A stretch of 64,000 bases of DNA. It comes from Bipolaris cookei. Its lineage: Eukaryota; Ascomycota; Dothideomycetes; Pleosporales; Pleosporaceae. The stretch lies in assembly GCA_002286855.1 (NCBI GenBank), contig NRSV01000014.1, forward strand, positions 372,001-436,000, in the 5' to 3' direction. The notes beneath the pieces were generated by a model. The model worked only from the letters and a program-made list of their open reading frames with translations, was not told the origin of the DNA and did not search any database. Below, piece after piece: positions 35,180 to 45,389 of this stretch. How positions within the stretch are numbered: the first letter of the stretch is position 1; each line of letters opens with the position of its first letter. The position numbers and the translations under genes were made by a program.

Positions 35180-37656
35180 ATGGGCAAATATACTTTTACC
35201 TGGTTCGCTTGTCTTTACCCTACCTACTCATACAGCTAATCGTTAACGCGCACCCAGGGAACACGCCGCCAATGATGTCTACGTGACTGGCACCTTCGAT
35301 GACTGGAGGAAGACAGTCAAGCTCGAGCTGGAAGATGGTGTCTTCAAGAAGACGGTCGAGCTGCCCAAGGCTCACACCCAGTACAAGGTGCGCGCGCCCA
35401 CTTCCGGCTCCCCCAAACCGGCTGCCGCCTGCAGGCCGTCGCGCAGACTTTGCTAACTCCTCTCTTGTCTAGTTCGTTGTGAACGGCAACTGGTGTACCA
35501 ATGAGACCGCCCGCACAGAGGACGATGGCCATGGCATCATCAACAATGTTCTCTACCCCGAGGACATTATCGACCAAGAGCCCGTCAACACCTTGTCGTC
35601 TGCCGCACCCGAATCCACAACCGCTGCGCTTGCCGGTGCTGTGCCCAAGGAGAGCGATAAGAGCGCCACAGAGAGCTCTGCCCTGCCCGGTGCCTTCCCT
35701 GAGACACCTTTCGCAGAGACACCTGGAGGCGAGGCTCAGACCTTCAATGTCGCTCCCATTCCTGCTACTTCAACTAACGGCAACCCCATCAAGCTGACGC
35801 CTGGCGAGCCCGTTCCCGACCCAAGCACTCTTACCAACAACACCATAGAGTCGACTGTCAAGCATAATGAGGAACCCGAGCAAGAGCCTTCTACTTTTGG
35901 TGTTGCCCCTATCCCAGCTACCGCCGGCACTGGAAACCCAATTCACCTTGCACCTGGCGAACCTGTTCCCGACCCCAGCACTCTTACCTCCAACACCGTC
36001 GAGAGCACCGTCAAGACCGACCCCGCTTCTTATGAAAAGGCTGATGCTCTTCCCCCTCTTGCCTTTACTCCTCAAGCCGAGCGCGATGCCAAGGGTGGCA
36101 TGTTTGGTATCCCTCCTATCACGGGCAGCATCATCCCCGAGTCCAGCCTGCCAATGGGAGTCGATGCTAAGACTGAGCAAGACAATGGTGTGACCATTCA
36201 ATCGGCTGCCCCTACAAGCACAACTGCCGATCTTGCTGCTCAGGTTCCTAAGGAGCCTCATGGCGTCCCCGAGGCTGTGACCGAGAGCCAACAACAGGCT
36301 CACGTTGAGCCCGAAGCATCCGCCAATGCTGAAGCCGTCCAGGAGAAGAAGGAGGTTGAGCAAGAGCTGAAGGAGACTGTACCTGAGGCACCTGTCACAA
36401 GCCAAGATCCCACTCTGGGTGACCACGCTCAGGCCGCAGTCGCTACTGCAGCTGCTGGTGCCACCGCTGGCGCAGGCCTCTTTGCTGCGGCTGTCTACAC
36501 CGCTAAGGACAAGATTGCCGAGACCACTGGTTTAAACGGACCTAGCACAACCACTGCGGACGAGGTACCCAGCGTCGTTGCTGAGAGCCAAAACACCGCA
36601 CACGCTGAGCCAGAAGCGGCTGCCAGTCCGGAGGCTGTCGCGGAGAAGTCTGCCGTTGAGCAAGAGCTGCTTAGTGAAGTCCCTAAGACGACTGAGGCGG
36701 GCGAACCCGCTCCCGCCATTGCAGTTCCCGCTGTTGTCTCTGAGAGCCAACAAGCCGCACACGCCAGTCCTGAGGCAGCTTCAAGCCCTGAGGTGGTTGC
36801 AGAGAAGAAGGCCGTCGAGTCTGAGCTATTGAGCGAGGTCCCCAAGACCAATGTGACTGGAGAGCCTGCTCCTACCGCCATCTCCGAGACTGTATCTCCC
36901 GACGTCCCTGAGATTGTCGCTGATAGCCAGCACGAGGCCCATGCTAGCCCCGAGGCTGCTGCCAATAGCGAAGCTGTCACAGAAAAGGCGGCTGTAGAGT
37001 CTGAGCTGCTCAGCAAGCTGCCAAAGGCCGAGGAAGCTGGTGAGCCTGCGCCTGTAATTACTGCCGCTACCACAGCCACTGCTCCTGGCGCAAACACCGA
37101 GGCGGTCGCTAGTGAGGTGCCTGATGTTGTAGCTGAAAGCCAGAAGGAGGCCCATGCCAGCCCCGAGGCTGCTAGCAACGCTGAGGCAGTTAGTGAGAAG
37201 AAGGCTGTTGAGAACGAACTGCTCAAAGAAGTAAAACCAACCCACGCTAATGGCGAGCCAACTCCCAGCTCTACAGCCGTGGACTCCAAGCCACTCGAGT
37301 CCTCTGAGCCTCAGACTATCACTGAAACCGAGGCTGCCAAGCCAGCCGAGTCAAGGCCTATTGATTCCACCACTAACGTCGCCTTTGCCCCCAAGGAAGC
37401 CTCTTCGACTGAGCAAACACAGCCCGCTACCGCTGAGGCTTCAGCAGACGCCAAGCCAGATGCCGAAACCTCTGCACCTTCAGGCCAACTGGCACCAGAG
37501 GCCCCGGCTAAGAGCCCAAGGAAAGACTCTGACGTGTCTCCCAAGGGCACGCCAGGCAGTCAAAGCATTGCCTCTGCTGCTGACGACAAGAAGAAGAAAC
37601 GCCGCTCTTTCTTTGGCAAGCTCAAGGATAAGCTCGCCGGCAAGGACAAGAACTAA
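35180..37656 (+). CDS. CBM48 (AMPK-type glycogen-binding) protein with internal tandem repeats
   Basis: Exons 35180-35202, 35258-35387 and 35473-37656 (introns 55 bp GTTCGC…CCAG and 85 bp GTGCGC…CTAG), 778 aa. The N terminus (GKYTFTWEHAANDVYVTGTFDDW, then FKKTVELPKAHTQYKFVVNGNW) is a CBM48/AMPK-beta glycogen-binding module as in yeast Crp1/Mdg1, with the carbohydrate-contacting Trp residues present. The rest is low complexity: two units with PIPAT…GNPI…PGEPVPDPSTLT…ESTV (near 35745-36015) and five units of about 50-55 residues with AESQ…AHA.PEAA…EAV.EK.AVE.ELL (near 36255-37260), the first two separated by an Ala/Gly-rich hydrophobic stretch (AVATAAAGATAGAGLFAAA). It ends in a basic tail, KKKKRRSFFGKLKDKLAGK. 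Location and partner are unknown; a scaffold linked to polysaccharide or membrane is possible. Confidence 0.85.
36255..37260 (+). repeat. Five diverged coding repeats of about 150-165 bp
   Basis: Inside the CBM48 gene. Each unit encodes the pattern V..VV.ESQ..AHA.PEA…EAV.EK.AVE.EL followed by a spacer ending GEPAP. The units near 36555, 36735, 36915 and 37120 are closest to each other; the first, near 36270, is more diverged and set apart. Confidence 0.85.
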
Positions 37657-38539
37657 ACGGTTTATCCATTTCGTTGCTTGTCTGCTCTCCTCGCTGGTCA
37701 TCTTTAGTCACAGGAGATGATGATGTTGACGGATTGAGCGTGGTAATGCCCGAGGTTTTTCTTCACTGCTCTGCTTTGCGTCATCCCTCCCACCGTTTTA
37801 TCGTTCCTAATATGGAGTTTGCTTTTTTTCTTGTTTTGGTCTATACCATTTTCCTTGCAGTGTGATATGTCTCTTTCTAGCAAAATTTGATGTGTAATTT
37901 TTTGTTCATCGGCATATCTCGCAAAGCTCTCTTGGTGGGGTGGGGGACCTAGGTTGCAAGGTAGATGGGAAAGAGGTTGGGGCAGTGTAATAAATCTCGA
38001 GATGGATGGTGTGGGAAGATCTGGTCACGTGCTTTTCGGGTCTGATATCGCGTTGCAGGAATCTATAGTACTGGCCCATGAATGTATACTTAATTTTTTA
38101 GTCATGATTCCTTGGTTTGATTTCCGTTTCATTTTGCTCTTTTGGCTGTTGGGTAGTTGTTTTGGTTGATTGACAGGTCATGTGACATTTTTCATTTCAG
38201 CCTACTCTCACAATGTCAAGCATATGCAAAAAGTCCATCTCGCCCATTTTACTGTTTCCATACAATATCCTTCCAAACATCCTACACAATGTCCTCTCCC
38301 CCACTTTTATAACTACCTCCCCGCCATGCCCCCTTCCCACTCCTCTTCTCCGCCTCATCACCTTAACCCTCGCCCCAAAAACACCTATCCCTAACAACCT
38401 CCAAAAACACCTATCCCTAACAACCCCCAAATCTAACCTCTTTTAAAATTTTAAATAAAATGAGAAGAAAGACGTAACCCTCACCTCCCCCTCACATTTT
38501 TACCATTATTTTTATCATCATATTTTTATCAAGCTCAGA
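37657..38539. other. Intergenic
   Basis: T-rich 3' UTR-like sequence after the CBM48 gene, then a C-rich block with the short repeat CACCTATCCCTAACAACC occurring twice (about 38380-38430), then an AT-rich leader before the next ATG. No coding frame supported. Confidence 0.45.
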
Positions 38540-39391
38540 ATGGCTCTCCCCACACAGACTACACACCTTCACCCATGGTACCCCTCCACCTGCCCCTGTC
38601 TCCCCCAAACCCACACGGACAATAATGCATCGGAACTCAAATCCCTCATTGACCAGCACCTCGCCTGGCAAGACAACGCCCTGCGCCCTGGTACACAGGG
38701 CACGCTGCTCGTGGATTGGGATGGGAGTAGGGAACGGCTGTTGTCGCATCGATGTGGGGATGTGGCGAGTTTGAGAGAGGATGATGATGGGGTTAGTGGG
38801 GTCGTGGAATATGAAGAGGAGGAGAGAGGTGTGAGGGAAGTGCTAAAGGAGAGGAAGACGGTGCAGGAAAGGCAGGAGAGGAAAGAGAGGAAGGGCGAGG
38901 ATGAGGTGCTGATGAAGTTTTTGATTAGGAGGAAGCCGGTTCCTGTACGGCAGTCGGTTTCTATGGGGCAGGGGGGAGAGGAGAGAGAAAAGGATGTGGG
39001 TGTGGGTGTGGGTGTGGGTGTGGGTGCTGATAAGGCGGTTCCGGAGGTTGGTAAGGGGCTTCCCGAGGTACCTGCCGAGGAGCGGATGGATAGATTGCCT
39101 ATATTTTATAGGTATGAGGAGGTTTTGGGTGAGGGCGAGGAGGTGAAGAGGAAGGAGAGGGGAAGTGTAAGGAGGTTAGCTGAAGGATTGAAGGAAGAGA
39201 GTTTGGAGGTTTGGGGTATGTTGAAGTATGAGGGGAGAGAGTTGATGGCAGTTTTAAAATATGAGGGAAAGGAGTTGCTGGAGGATTTTAGGGAGGAAGG
39301 GAGGTGGCTTTCGGTTGTGTTAAGAAGGGAGTGGAAAGATGGAAGGGTGGTTGTCGGGAAAGGGATTAGGACGATGATGTGTTATGTTTAG
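38540..39391 (+). CDS. Hypothetical charged protein with a Val-Gly repeat
   Basis: Single open frame of 283 aa from ATG 38540. I do not recognise a domain. It has a short Pro/Cys N-terminal part, a central highly charged region (EEEERGVREVLKERKTVQ) and a (Val-Gly)n run near residues 153-161 from a GTGGGT repeat. The C terminus has two similar units, MLKYEGRELMAVLKYEGKEL, that may form an amphipathic helix. Codon use is purine-rich on the coding strand. The good length and lack of interruption favour a real gene, but no homology can be claimed from reading alone. Confidence 0.5.
   Translation: MALPTQTTHLHPWYPSTCPCLPQTHTDNNASELKSLIDQHLAWQDNALRPGTQGTLLVDWDGSRERLLSHRCGDVASLREDDDGVSGVVEYEEEERGVREVLKERKTVQERQERKERKGEDEVLMKFLIRRKPVPVRQSVSMGQGGEEREKDVGVGVGVGVGADKAVPEVGKGLPEVPAEERMDRLPIFYRYEEVLGEGEEVKRKERGSVRRLAEGLKEESLEVWGMLKYEGRELMAVLKYEGKELLEDFREEGRWLSVVLRREWKDGRVVVGKGIRTMMCYV
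38994..39025. repeat. (GTGGGT)n microsatellite in a coding region
   Basis: About five GTGGGT units, in frame as Val-Gly. Confidence 0.8.
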
Positions 39392-39469
39392 GGAAAACAG
39401 TTAATGCCTTTTAAGAACAAAAATGAATGAAAAATATGATTGACTTTTGTCGCTTGCGCGTGGAAGTCG

Positions 39470-40832
39470 TTATAAGTAATACCCATCATTATAGCTAGCT
39501 ACCATCTGTAATATCTCTAGAACCTGGCCCCTCGAGCGTAAGGGCTTGGGGTTCGTCTTGCAACATTCGTCTTGCAAGCTATTCTCTGCTAGGAGGGCCG
39601 AATTGAGCTGGGTAAACGCCAGCCTCGTTCAGTGATTGTAGCAGCCCCAGGTGCCGCACGACAGACGCCAATATATCGTCTAGGTCGACTTTAGAAGGAT
39701 CAAGTGATTGCTCTTGTAATATTTCTTCAATCTCATGTATAGAGAATAAGACCGCTTTGGGCGTTGCTTGCTTATCACAATTGGCACTGTGCGATGCATT
39801 GTATTTACACACAACGGATAAAAGGATGCAGCTAGTTTCGCCGTGACCAACGCCGAGAGAACCAAGCTGTGGTTGATTTGATAATTATGAACATAATTCA
39901 GAACGTTCAGAGCAGGACATGGCTCACATGGTGTCCGATACCATGACTAGCTCCCAATTTGACGGAACCGATCAAGCATGCCCCTATAGCGTCTACCACT
40001 GCCAGTTGACATTGCAATATAGCGTCCCTTCTCTTCATATCTTTTCGACATGCCAATAATCCGAGAATCAGATTACGCAGGCCTCGCCGAGCCATTTCAT
40101 CTCCAGACGGCCCTGCACCATCCAAAGAACACAACGCCTCCACGCAATGATTTACGGCTCGCATCCCCGTGCTTAACCATACACAGGGAGTTGTGGATGT
40201 GCATAGATCTGGTTTCAAGATGACAAGCTGCGGACCTCGCGTCGATGAACCGAAATGGCGCTTCTTTTGCGTGCTATCCTCTGTGGCACCTGCAGGGTCT
40301 GTGTACTCTCCGGCTGAAAGGGATGTAGGAATAGAGATGGCCGGTATATTCGGGGGTTTAATTGCCTCTAGCTTGTTCGGCCCTATGGCTAACCTAGACA
40401 GCCCCTCGACGGAATCAACATCATTCGCCAAAGCCTTGAAGGATTGTCAGCCTGAAGGAGTCATGTAGATGCTTTCAGTGGATACAGTTGCCATTGCGAC
40501 AACTTTGGCAGCGTCTGTCAAAGAACCCGCTCCAAGTGTCAGAAGCAAACCTGCTTTCGTTGCTCTGGCTTCATTTACGACGTCGACTACTTTGAAACAG
40601 AATGTATAGGGTTTCATTCCGACGCGATAGCCAATCAGCTGATTGCCTAAGCTTTTCTTCAGCTGCTGAAGCGCATTGGTGCGTGTAGCCAAGGTACCAG
40701 AGCAAATCACGTACACTCTTGAGCACCCAGAGGTGCTTTGCAAGTGGCGGCCAGCAGCCTCGTGAAAGTTATCCCATAGGAAAGTGAAGAATGGTCGCGA
40801 CCATCAATAGCGGGTCGAAGTGTTTCACTCAT
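39470..40832 (-). pseudogene. Maleylacetate reductase-like iron alcohol dehydrogenase, frameshifted
   Basis: Minus strand from ATG 40832 (MSETLRPA…SYGITF) to TAA 39470-39472. The Fe-ADH/maleylacetate reductase family is clear: SRVYVICSGTLA, VGMKPYTF, LLTLGAGSLTDAAKVVAMA, intron, ALANDVD, IPAISIPTSLSAGEYT, NHCVEALCS, metal-ligand region ASHGIGHH, intron, LGSLGVGHGETSCILLSVVCKYNA. Two introns have good boundaries (near 40440-40485 and 39867-39930). Two breaks are seen: after SYGITF the frame must shift to reach HEAAGRHLQ (near 40770), and after PAQFG it must shift again to reach LAENSLQDECCKTNPKPL (near 39597). Intact relatives reduce maleylacetate in aromatic-ring catabolism. Two single-base sequencing errors are an alternative. 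Confidence 0.75.
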
Positions 40833-41237
40833 GATTTTGAGGGTAAAGATGGTAAAATACAGGTTCTTCAAGATCTTTGACCCAGCTCATCTCGCCGCCT
40901 TTGTTTGACGATAGATTTACTCTAGTCTATACTTCGGCTTTCGGTAGTACAATATCTAGCGTGGGCACAGCCGATAAGTATACCTGAGTAGTATAACCTC
41001 TGCCTAAAATGCTGATTGCGTAAGCCTCGGGCTTTGCTGTCAACGCTTCCAGCCACATAGTATCATAGATCTCATAACTCAGAAAGCATGTTATTTAAGG
41101 AAAGAAATAGCTCAGGGTTATTTTACTACTAATGCACATGGCCAGTTCATATATTTAATAAGCTAGTAGAACGCTTAAAAACGTGCAGAACATACCTTCA
41201 ATGCTACTTCAAACAAGAGATGAGCCGTATTTGCCCT
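40833..41237. other. Intergenic
   Basis: 405 bp of AT-rich sequence upstream of the broken reductase and downstream of the metallo-beta-lactamase gene. No feature supported. Confidence 0.5.
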
Positions 41238-42509
41238 TCACAGTTTGAAGTCCTGGAGGAACGTCCAACGAACAGCACTTTTCCATCCATGCTCTTTCCA
41301 TTTGTTAGCATGCTTGGGGAAAAAATCGAGCGTGTCCAGCACGGAAGGATCGTGTGCAATTAAGACCAGGACATGTTCATCTCCGTCGAATGCACTCATT
41401 TTGTCTGCTGATTCCAACAGTTTTGGATAATCTTGCATCAGGTCGTCTTTTTCCGTCTGAGTGTAAAAGGGCTTTGTGGATGACTTGTGCGGATGAACAT
41501 TCAAGATGAGCGCTCCCGGGCATTCACTTCCGGGGGCGAATGGCGGCGTGGAGTAAGGAGAGGGCGTGACCACCTCAGGGAGAGGAACGTATTTGCTTGG
41601 TCGGAACTCACCACAATGGTGGCAGGTATCGCCACCCATGAAGATGAAAGTGTCCGGAGTAGTGCGCGCCAGTGCGCAGATATGCCCCACAGTGTGCTTT
41701 TGTTTACGTTAGCTACATATACTTGTGATGAAGAAAGCAAGCGAAGAGATCACAAATAGCATTTCAACTTACCCCTGGAGCATCCAAAATGTAAAAACTT
41801 CCATCACCAAACCAATCTAAGGCATCAAAATTGCTGAATTTCAATGCGTTTTTGCCTTTGAAATCTAGTTCGATTAAAGGTCGGTCTCTATAACATAGCT
41901 CTTAGTATTTCCGGTCTGGCCGAGTATGCACAGCGATGGATGTCTTACTTGTAGTCACTTTCCAATATTGGGCTATACTCGTTGGCAGGATAGCCAGGTA
42001 CTAGAGCGTTGGTAAATCCGGGTCCGACAACAAGCTTTGTGCTGGATGGAAAGCGTGACATGTCTCCTACATGGTCAAGGTGCCAGTGACTACCAGGTCT
42101 GTTAGTATCAGTTCTTGCACATCGGCGAAAAGCTTTACCTCCAAACAACCTCTTCGATCACTTCCCTCTTAATCCCATTATCCTCGAGGACATCTACGAC
42201 ATCTTTGTCGCCTTCAAATGTTAGACCGCCTACAGCCATTGCTTGACGGATAACAGGGGAGAAATTCTCAGGGTCTTTGCGAGTGGCCAAGTCGAAGAGG
42301 ATCTTTTTGCCCGACGGATGCTCAATGAGAAATGAAAACTGAGGAGATTTCAGTAATTCGTGGCCCTCAATATGAGGCTCCATAAAATAACTCGTAGGTA
42401 CTGTTGCTCTGTTCCCCGTGTCGATTATGCGAACAGTAACAACCTTGTTTGAAGCAGGAGCTTCAAGAGAAGGCGAATAGACAGTCGGGATTACGGAAGC
42501 CATTGTCAT
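41238..42509 (-). CDS. Metallo-beta-lactamase-fold hydrolase (lactonase/lactamase-like)
   Basis: Four exons: 42509-42139, 42098-41949, 41887-41773 and 41696-41238, all with GT-AG introns of 39, 61 and 76 bp; 364 aa. Start ATG 42509 (MTMASVIPTVYSP); the frame is open further 5' but with no ATG. The metal-binding signature is SHWHLDHVGD (HxHxDH) just after intron 1, followed by GPGFTNAL, then APGHTVGHICAL, with the next metal His at the exon 3/4 join, FMGGDTCHHCGEFR (metal Asp) and VLIAHDPSV (final His). Fungal members open lactone or lactam rings; one at the Fusarium FDB1 locus hydrolyses benzoxazolinones. Substrate here is unknown. The adjacent broken maleylacetate reductase suggests a catabolic role. 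The gene looks intact. Confidence 0.88.
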
Positions 42510-43440
42510 GTGTTTACTACTTTCGGCAGTTGCGATGGATGCTTGTGACTTTGGACTATTCAATGATTGAAGAATAAGGTGTGATTGGAATTCGACCAAA
42601 CGCGGCAATTTGATTATATGGTTTTCCACTGCTTGTAAGAGCTAACCAGAGTAGAATAAATAAGTAAATTTACAGTGCTACCTTAGAGTAGAATAAACTT
42701 GACGAAACCCAGTGATTTGTAAGCCTATTCTGTCCCTCCAGTCATGTGTATACTACCCGAGCTGACGCTGACGTAATTCCCCTCGGCACACAGTGCCTCG
42801 TAGGGTGCCCAGGTTCCACTATGGAATTCGATTCTCGCATCGTGATCTGTGGCATCAGTAGAGACTATATGGAGTACACTCTATCGGAAGAAGCCCCTCT
42901 AGTACGTCGATTTATCCATGCCTACATATCCCTGCGAAGCCGCTCGGGCCGGTGTGCCTCGGTCCGTCGGCATTAGTGGCGTAATCGCCCCGAATTGATT
43001 CACGCTTGTAGGAAAATAGTGAGTTGCTGTTCATGATAATACAACTATAAGATTGAAGTAGGTTGATATTTCCATATACACAGAAACATATCCTCGGGGG
43101 ACGCTCAAAGCTTTGGGATTCGGAGTACATTCTATAATACATACTAGGCAGTGATTTAACCATTTGAATCAGTATTGATTGTCCAAACTGCTGAAAGGAT
43201 GGACACAACCGAAAATTTGCAGACTGTATATGAAGCTAAAAAACTGATCCCAGAGCTCTCGGGCTTAGTTTAATAGCTTTTCTTGGAAATTGTTAGCACC
43301 TACTCTGCTAAACTACAAATGGGAGGAACTTAAAGGGCACTTAATGGCCTGAATTGGCCTACATGAAAAAATATCTATCTAGTTACAATTCTAGTTGTAA
43401 GCAACATCTAAACAAGACCCTTTTCATATTTTGTCTTTGG
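42510..43440. other. Intergenic
   Basis: AT-rich sequence without a supported gene. The last part (about 43340-43460) belongs to the decayed extension of the small membrane-protein relic. Confidence 0.45.
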
Positions 43441-43731
43441 CCCGGAGGTGTTACTCCATTGTCAATTCAGAAGCGCTACAACAAAGTTAGTAAGGTTACA
43501 GCCGCGTTCAGTAATGTCGTACATACCTGCAGCAGCGAGTCCTCCAGTCATGTAATCCCACCCTGCAATGGCGCTATGATCGCTCATTCTTGTACGAGGA
43601 TCAGATGCCAGGCTATCCAAAGTCGGTGTTACATGTTTGAATCCAAATTTGATGTGGCCCGCCACAGAAACCAAATTTAATAATGCGGAAATCTTGAATA
43701 GCGCAGGACCAGCAGTGTCGACGAAGCTCAT
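43400..43731 (-). pseudogene. Relic of a small integral membrane protein
   Basis: From ATG 43731 the minus strand encodes MSFVDTAGPALFKISALLNL, VSVAGHIKFGFKHV, HSAIAGWDYMTGGLAAA, then a 54 bp intron (GTATGT…TGTAG) and ALLN followed at once by TGA. Beyond the stop the same frame continues QWSNTSGPKTKYEKG, which looks like more of the same protein. This resembles a widespread family of fungal four-helix membrane proteins of about 130-150 residues, often found next to oxidoreductase genes. I cannot name it. The stop after LLN and a second stop soon after suggest decay. Confidence 0.4.
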
Positions 43732-44708
43732 GTTTTCGGATTTGGGGGGAGATAGCCAGCTCAGAGAAAGATCGCTCGCGAATGGTTTGTGTACAATTGA
43801 AGATGCTTAATGACTCTATGAAGTTTTCTATAAACACTAAGTAATATATAATACCCCTAGGCCCGAAACCAAGTGTAGAAGTAACTGAGGTAGTAACTAA
43901 GGGCTTGTTCGGTTCTCCATTTTGTTCCCGTTCTCAGTTTACTAGAGTTTCGGCAGGGGAGTACTGGCCAGCGTCGCAGGTCGGCCTGTCCAAGGTTAGG
44001 ATAGGAAATGGAGGCGCTAATTAGTCAGAGTTCTGTTTTGTAGCTAAGTGACAAGCTAGGTTACTAGTACTAGCAATGAAATAGAGTTTTTAAAGACATC
44101 CAAACTCACCATACTGTTCACCTTTCTCATAGTGCCACATCTTACACTACACTTATCGCACTTGAAGAAGACTCCTAACCTCCCAGATGATTCAATCCTA
44201 CTGGCATGTCACAACGGTCCGAGGCTTTGCCTCGATCTGAGCATTTCGGTCACAGATGTCCCTCGGCCACACTAAAGCTGAGAAAATCTTAGTCCTTACC
44301 AGACTCGGGCTCATAGTTGGAAATAAAAGGTAAATTATAAAAACTGACTGTTGTCACGAAAGACGACACTCCGTTTTTTGTACGTCTTTCCGCGTTAACA
44401 AGTCAGACATTATCTCGATTCCTGAAGCTTGCTCTTGATCGATGCCTACAAAGAAAATCAATATCTAGACGCAAGGGCTGAATATCTGATTCCATCCAAG
44501 CCAGGCGCAGGCGATAGTGTGACCGTAGCCCTTAACGCGAACGGCGACTTTCTCATCAAAGTTCTTAGAAAGATGCGAAACGACCAGCTAAGGAGCTTCT
44601 ACTCTCAACAGGACGTCTCAGATGAACATAACGCTTTGTTGCACAACTTAATCATATCGAAGGGTAGTTGTTCATAGCAAAGCAATCGCTATAAACTAGA
44701 CTTCCATA
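43732..44708. other. Intergenic
   Basis: AT-rich sequence up to the left end of the second pogo element. A frame at 44429-44677 (TTG start, 82 codons) is uninterrupted but has no recognised motif. It may be a fragment of a decayed gene. Confidence 0.35.
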
Positions 44709-44713
44709 ACGTC

Positions 44714-44798
44714 TGGGACGGGCGAGTAACCGGGACGGGCGAGTAACCGGGATGGGCGAGTAGCCGGGATGAGCGAGTAGCCGGGATGGGCGAGTGAC
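44714..44798. repeat. 17-bp tandem array in the left terminal repeat of the pogo element
   Basis: Five consecutive 17-mers of the type CGGGAYGGGCGAGTARC: 44714-44730, 44731-44747, 44748-44764, 44765-44781 and 44782-44798. They differ mainly by C/T and A/G transitions. The right end of the element has a single copy. Confidence 0.95.
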
Positions 44799-45389
44799 CG
44801 GACATGCCAAGACCCCATCAAGTTCATGACTATTACACGACTATTACAACGCAACCACAATGGCAATTAGAAGTCGTAGTATCTTTTTCTATTCAGAATC
44901 TATCGCTTCTACTTGCTTGCATGTGCGCGTGTTATACCCAGCCTCGCCGGAGCATCTACAGTGCCTTTGCAATGGCTCACCCACTTCAGCGTGCGCTCTT
45001 CTTTGCCTTCTTACCATCACTACGCGCTCCAAACTCCCTTAGGGCTACTAATTGCTCTTCCTCATCTACTATTAGAGTTCCTTTCTTTTGAACTCGCTTT
45101 CTTTTGTGCGATTTTCGTCGCGTGGCGGCTTCATTAGCTGCTTCAAGCAATAATCGCAGCGCCTTTAGCCAGCTTTTCAAAGGCAACCACCATACTTGAC
45201 AGTGAACTGTCTATATACCTTTGAATCCTCTGATTTACCAGCGTCAATTAAGACTCTAACTCTAGGGTATTGCTTGGGGTTTGCGACAGCCGGGGCAGAT
45301 CTTCTGCAGCAAGTGGTGTTGGCGCCCACAGCTTGACGTCGAGCTTCGATATCGCCACCTCTGGGTCGTGTGGAACTAAGCCAGCGCCT

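Noticed and set aside
36495..37289. Minus-strand Ser/Ala-rich frame of 264 codons inside the CBM48 gene
   Set aside because: It is the shadow of the coding repeats, and its pattern follows from the plus-strand repeat units.
44709..44800. CRISPR-like reading of the 17-bp array
   Set aside because: The units are contiguous without spacers and form part of a transposon end in a eukaryotic genome.
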